A stretch of 64,000 nucleotides of DNA from Escarpia spicata (Eukaryota > Annelida > Polychaeta > Sabellida > Siboglinidae): assembly GCA_963995525.1 (NCBI GenBank), contig OZ023211.1:54140189-54204188 (forward strand), in the 5' to 3' direction. This document shows, piece by piece, positions 59,057 to 64,000 of this stretch. The position numbers and the translations under genes are program-made. How positions within the stretch are numbered: the first letter of the stretch is position 1; each line of letters starts with the position of its first letter. The notes below the pieces were generated by a model. It was not told the origin of the DNA, did not search any database, and saw only the letters and a program-made list of their open reading frames with translations.

Positions 59057-60667
59057 AAAGTCGTCTACAAGCCAGAAAGTGAGCAACTCGTCGCAGACAT
59101 GCTGTCGCGAGCGCCGTCGACACGTAGACAACCAGTTGAGTTGACGAAGGAGCAGATATTCCAGGTGACAACGGAGAACGCCATCGCTGAGGAAGTCGAG
59201 ACAGTCGACCCCAGAGAGTACGTCAACATCACCGAGCCGAGAGTAGACGCGATACGTCAGGCCACAGCCGACGACCCGGTTCTGCAGAAACTACTCGTGC
59301 TGGTCGCATTAGGCTGGCCACAGGACAGGTCACAGTTACCGTCTGACCTGAAAGTCTACTGGACGTTTCGAGACGTCATCGCTGGGCACAACGGTATCCT
59401 GTACAAAGGAGAGCGTATGTTCATCCCAAAGTCACTCCAGAATGACATGTTAGTGAGACTACACAGCAGTCATCAAGGCATTTAGTCGACTCTATGCAGA
59501 GCCAGAGTCAGTCTCTACTGGCACGGTATGACAAACGACGTAAAACAGACGGTCGAGCGATGCAGTGAGTGTTCCAGAGAACGACCTACGCAACAGAAAG
59601 AGAGTCTTCGTAGCCACACGATTCTACCGCGAGCGTGGGCTAAGGTCGGAATGGATCTCTTCGCGCACGGTCAGGACACATACCTCATAATCGTCGACTA
59701 CTACTCCGATTTCTTCGAGATCGCGAAGCTAGATGATCAACGAGCGGTCACTACGATTGAGGCGTGTAAAGAGCAATTTGCATGTCACGGATCTCCCAAC
59801 ATAGTCCACTCCGATGGTGGGCCACAGTTCATAAGCGCTGAGTTTGAACGCTTTGCGCAGAGTTGGGAATTTGAACATTCGTTATCGTCACCCTATCACA
59901 GTCAGTCGAATGGAAAGGCGGAGGCCGCTGTCAAAATTGCAAAACAGCTGCTAGCGAAATCTTCCGACCCGATGAAAGCACTCCTGGAATGGCGCAATAG
60001 TCCTACGAGTCAGATGGTCAGCAGTCCGGCACAGCGCTAGATGAATCGACCCACACGAGCAGTCGTCCCACAGGCCGAGTCTCTGCTGAAACCAGCGATT
60101 CCCGAGGTCGAGCAAACGATTTCACGTAAGACTACAAAACAAATGCAGAGCCAGCGATACTACAACCGAAGTGTCAGCGATCTGAGACCACTACAGAAAG
60201 GCACTCCAGTCTTCGTCCAGTCGCTGAAGAAACACCAACCGATCAAATGGTCGCGTGGCACAGTCGTCGATGACTGTAACGACAGGTCGTACATCGTAGA
60301 AAGTGAAGGTCGTCTACTCCGACGCAATCGACGCTATCTACGAGACGATGCCACAGCGCCCCACGAGTTCGTACAACAACGCGAACAACAACCACTCGAA
60401 CGACAACCACTCATACAACAACGCGAACTACAGCCACGCGTACAGCAACCACGCGAACAGCCGCGTGAACGGAAACAGAAGACGCTACCGGAAGACGAAC
60501 CGCGTGACGTGCCGAGCATCGCGCCGGAAGTGACAACTCCTACACCGAGCGTGCCCGCGTCTCCTGCGAAAGTCGTCTCGCCAGTGAAAACGCGCTCTGG
60601 CGAGTCGTCACAAAGCCAGCACGGTTCCAGTGAAGACCAGCCCCAACCCCCTGTTGTCCAAACCTGA
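59030..60667 (+). pseudogene. Pol remnant: RNase H end plus integrase
   Basis: It starts at the C-terminus of RNase H (LQHYDMKVVYKPESEQLVAD, MLSRAP). The integrase zinc domain has H/H/C/C (LHSSHQGI, CSECSR). The catalytic core has D (VGMDLF), D (VHSDGGPQF) and E (SNGKAEAAV), the full DDE set. The C-terminal domain includes PVFVQSLKKHQPIKWSRGTV. A stop at 59485 region (HQGI-TAG) and another at 60038-60040 break the frame. Confidence 0.85.
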
Positions 60668-60804
60668 TCATGTGCTAGTAGCCTCTGATCATTATAGTAT
60701 AGTGGCCCAATTGACTCTAGCGTTAGATTGCATTGTGTTGTTATGTTGCCATGGGCTCATAAAGCCAACATTTTTAGTATGCTCCTTTAAAAAAAAAGAG
60801 GGGA

Positions 60805-61011
60805 TGTTAGAATAAGTAGTTATTCTATCCGGTCGCCAGATGGCGCTATTTACGTTTATGTTACGTGACATTTCTTAGAGTTGCATTTCGTGTTTACAAT
60901 CTTTGATGCGAGCATGCGCAGTCTCAGTTCCGGTTCGACCACGCCAACCCGAGTTTAATAAGAGTCATTTCGTAATACATAATCGGTTGTCAATTAACGA
61001 TTATTGAAACA
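60805..61011 (+). repeat. 3' LTR
   Basis: As the 5' LTR; follows the polypurine tract at about 60788-60803. Confidence 0.95.
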
Positions 61012-61190
61012 CAAACTACTCGATCTCACTGGAATTTGGAAATCGACTTCGCATTATCATATTATACATATATGAAGCCAACATTTCTTCCAAGCGACTT
61101 TATTTATTGTGTTGAATAGACTTTTAAAATGTATTCCCAGTGTGTATGGTGATTTGTGAATGCTTTTAAAATTTAATACGCATTTTTAAT

Positions 61191-61454
61191 TTGACCGATG
61201 CTATGGCAACTGCCTATTTCAAAGTGCTTAGGGATTTCATCACTAATTGTTATCAACAACTTCAGATCAGAATTTTAACCTGGGGTAGTTCTGACAGTGA
61301 CACACGACAGGCTCTTGAAATTACCAGAATAAACGCAGACGTTTCTTTGGAAAAGGGTGGGCCGTATACAGTCGCATCTATTCGAGCATTGGATGGGGGA
61401 AGTATTCAATTTTCAAAGTCCAAGAGACGTCAACTTTTCTTAAAAGTGACTTGA
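61191..61454 (+). CDS. Unrecognised open frame, exon-like
   Basis: An 87-aa frame (MATAYFKVLRDFITNCYQQL...) with ordinary composition and no simple repeats. No domain was recognised and no convincing splice sites were found. It could be a fragment of a mobile element or a chance frame. Confidence 0.2.
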   Translation: MTDAMATAYFKVLRDFITNCYQQLQIRILTWGSSDSDTRQALEITRINADVSLEKGGPYTVASIRALDGGSIQFSKSKRRQLFLKVT

Positions 61455-62314
61455 CAGTATATTCGACATCATTAGAACACAGTTGAATCTTCTTGATGCA
61501 CCATACACCGCCTGTACTGGCATTCCAAAATCAGAATATGATAGCATCTGTGCTGCGTAAGTATCGATCTTGTCTCCTATCTTCATGTAGTGTTTAAGTC
61601 ATCGATACTTTGATATTGTGTCATTTTGTTTCATTTGTTAGACTAATTCTGTGAAAATGTTTTTTTTAAGCTAGCAGCAACAGTTATTAATACATCTGAA
61701 AAACTACACAACAAGGTACCACGAAATTGCGCTATGCACGAAGTTGGGACACAAGTGTATATATTATATATTTGCTTTATATATTTGGATACCGTATGAT
61801 TTTATGTCTTATAGGTATTTAAATCATGGAAATAATATGGTGTAGGCCTACAAATATTATTAAAAGTTTGTTAAACAATGTCATGTATACAGGTATTCCT
61901 GCAAAACCTATCGTTATTATTATTAGTCATCCTTGCACACCATAACCATAACTGGTTTGTTGGTTACTGAGAATGTAGAGAATTAAACCGATATTACACA
62001 AAGATGTTATTAGACAAAGATGTGAAATATGTATGCCAACCCATTAATAATAAAATTCAGTGTCACGATTTTGACAAGTCACATGATTTGTACACTTACT
62101 TACTTGCAAGTAAGTGACAATTTCATCATCTCTATTTGAATACATGTATATATATTTGCCAATAACAAAACTTCCACTATAGATAAGATTCTTAATATTT
62201 TCATTTCTGTCTAAAGTCTTTGCCAAGTTACATCAGAAAAGATGTCAACATGTCGTTGTATCGTTCCAACAAATGTCTCCACTGGTACACAATTAGGTAT
62301 AATTCCACCATAGA

Positions 62315-62553
62315 AGAAAGAGAAATGGCTCTTACGGGGGAAAGTTGTTGTACGAATAAAACGACTACAGCAAAAGATCAGTGAAAATTACAGCATTCAC
62401 CTATCAGATGAACGGAGCGATGAACTCTCTCAGTTCATGAAAGAAAACCCAGAAGGAGCAGTAGATGAAGTCATTCAAGATTCTGGTGGGGATGATGACA
62501 ATGATGCGGCAGATGCCATCCGGAAAACATTTGAGGCAGACCAGAAAAAAATC
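62315..62553 (+). CDS. Candidate exon of an unidentified gene or element
   Basis: An open stretch after CCACCATAG encodes KKEKWLLRGKVVVRIKRLQQ, then DERSDELSQFMKENPEGAV and an acidic GGDDDNDAADAIRKTFEADQ. It ends at a consensus donor GTAAGT (62554). Charged, with no repeats. No family is recognised. The upstream limit is uncertain. Confidence 0.35.
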
Positions 62554-62559
62554 GTAAGT

Positions 62560-64000
62560 TATATGTTTTGTTCTGCCACCTTGGCCACCTCCTCTTCCCT
62601 GTGAAATCTTGTTTCCAGGCACCTCGCACTTCTGTGTCAGTTGCTTGCTGTCTTTGCTGCCTCCTCTACCTCTTGACATCCTAGTGCCATCATGGACAGC
62701 CACACGACTCGTTTCCTGTTTTGTGGACAAGCTATACAGCTTATCTCGGAGACTGCAACCTCTTTTATTGCGACTACCTTACTTCTCAGCGGCCCTCTGG
62801 TATTCCCCAGCAATGAAGCCACCTATCCTGGCATGGGTATACTTTCGAATGAATATTTGAGCAATCTCCCTCAGATTGTCCACATTCACGCCGGATTTGC
62901 TGATTACACGAACTCCCATGAATCCATCCTGCAGTTTACTGGTCTGAATTTTCTTGATTATTACCTGGAATGGACAATTAGTTTTTTACTGTTAAGTGAA
63001 AGGAAATCGGGGCTCCCTACTAGTGTTTCAATGCCCAATATAACTATTTAAACTATAATCTTGTTGTAAATTGTTGAACCCCACGATACCAGGTAATTCA
63101 AGATTCTCCATAACCCTGGCAAAAATGTTAAACTATAAATCTATGAATAGTGGGTCCACTAGCCTGCCTACACAGTTTCATCCCCATACATAAGAAAGTG
63201 ACAGAAATTTGCAAAAACAAGCCAACTTCAACATACAGACAATCTATGACAAAAACTCTGTATGTCTTGTTTTTTTTTTGGGGGGGGGTGTTTTTCGACA
63301 TGCAGCTATCACATCAAACCTACAATGCACCTCCTCTGGAGACTACCAAACAAAATTACAATTGCTCCCTCGTTGAGGCTAAAACACACTGCACCCTTAT
63401 GCTCCTAAACAAATTCAATTGCCCATCCCCTGACGCTTCCAAAACACCTACTGTATCTCCATGAGGCTACCAAGAAACAAACCTTCTACTGCATCCCCCA
63501 TGTGGCTATCAATAAACCTCCGACTCGAGGCTTCCAAATAACGAACGTACATGTACATATAGACATACTTTGTCCAAAAGCTCTGATTTATAATGTAGGA
63601 GTGCATGCCTACAGCATGGTTTATTTTTTGGTGGGTGTTCCCAAATAATCCCCCAAATGCGTACCCCTTTAAGCCTCCAACTGCATCTCGTGGAGGAGGC
63701 GCCCAAACAATTGCAAACTACACCTCCAACTACACATACACTGTTCAGACCTCCAACTGCATCTCCTTGATACCTCCGACTGCACCCCCTTTGAGACCTC
63801 CCACTGCACCCCTTTGAGGTTTTGAGAAAAAAAACCATACGACACCAAGACAGTCTACCAATAGCAGCTGATCACATCATCACATGTATGTGCAGGTGGT
63901 GCAGTAAATCCTTAATAGCTACACCATTTGACAGGTCTATGCTGTTTCTCTCAGAACTCGGCAGAACCATGACGTACATATGTAACACAACAATAGAACC
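62560..64000. other. Terminal stretch: mostly unassigned, with degenerate CTCCAACTGCA repeats
   Basis: No gene is supported. From about 63320 to 63830 there are repeated ACCTCC(A/G)ACTGCA(T/C)C(T/C)C and CC(C/T)TTGAG units about 25-40 bp apart. The same motif occurs at 28187 and 28372. Confidence 0.4.

Larger units (their letters stand above)
58142..61011 (+). mobile_element. Ty3/Gypsy LTR retrotransposon, internally deleted
   Basis: 207-bp LTRs (58142-58348, 60805-61011) begin TGTTAG and end GAAACA. They are flanked by a perfect 5-bp target-site duplication CAAAC (58137-58141, 61012-61016). A primer-binding site begins TGGTGTCAGAAAG at 58349, and a purine-rich tract (AAAAAAAAAGAGGGG) precedes the 3' LTR. 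Gag and integrase remain; protease, RT and most of RNase H are gone. The LTRs differ at 6 of 207 sites (about 3%), so insertion is fairly recent. Confidence 0.93.

Noticed and set aside
62692..63051. 119-aa plus-strand frame after 62692
   Set aside because: No splice sites or motifs, and an opposing minus-strand frame is equally open. No support.

Overview
The window is intron-rich eukaryotic DNA, most likely from a bilaterian marine invertebrate. It has canonical GT-AG introns, short phase-consistent exons, a TATA promoter and poly(A) signals. Microsatellites are abundant, and there are decayed non-LTR (RTE, L2/CR1-like, Jockey/CR1-like), Penelope-like and Ty3/Gypsy retroelements. The species cannot be named from the sequence. 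No bacterial, CRISPR or viral operon layout is present.

Layout. (1) Positions 1-14.6 kb hold a complete plus-strand gene of 8 coding exons (1396-13085; 523 aa by splicing in frame). It encodes a secreted protein with two von Willebrand factor A (vWA) domains joined by a Thr/Ser/Pro-rich linker. A TATA/CCAAT/CArG/CRE-containing promoter lies upstream and an AATAAA signal near 14556. (2) Positions 14.8-18.3 kb hold a decayed RTE-type LINE whose 3' end abuts a reversed L2-like 3' fragment. (3) From 53.6 kb down to 19.8 kb, minus strand, runs one large gene of 12 recognisable coding exons (955 aa visible, 5' end outside or not found). It encodes a WD40-repeat protein resembling the WDR49/WDR64/EFCAB8 group, with an expanded octapeptide-repeat linker. 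The two genes are convergent.

The introns of the WD40 gene hold most of the repeats. The intron at 27.1-39.0 kb has a (TAC)n tract, a two-ORF LINE, a Penelope-like element with an N-terminal SGNH-hydrolase-like domain, and a large foldback element. The intron at 42.5-52.9 kb has a LINE fragment, a 4.5-kb array of 105 43-bp monomers in perfect register with an 1118-bp (26-monomer) higher-order repeat, and an L2-like LINE. That LINE itself carries a 100-bp fragment of the satellite bounded by a 10-bp target-site-type duplication.

(4) Positions 53.6-64 kb hold an AT-rich stretch, a 5'-truncated RTE LINE interrupted by an (AT)n tract, a second copy of the foldback family, and a Ty3/Gypsy element (58142-61011). 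The Ty3/Gypsy element has 207-bp LTRs and a CAAAC target-site duplication but has lost protease, reverse transcriptase and most of RNase H. The last 3 kb has only weak exon-like coding signals and degenerate repeats.

The strongest candidates for something undescribed are the SGNH-domain Penelope element with an apparently displaced RT thumb, and the satellite array with a transposed satellite fragment nearby.
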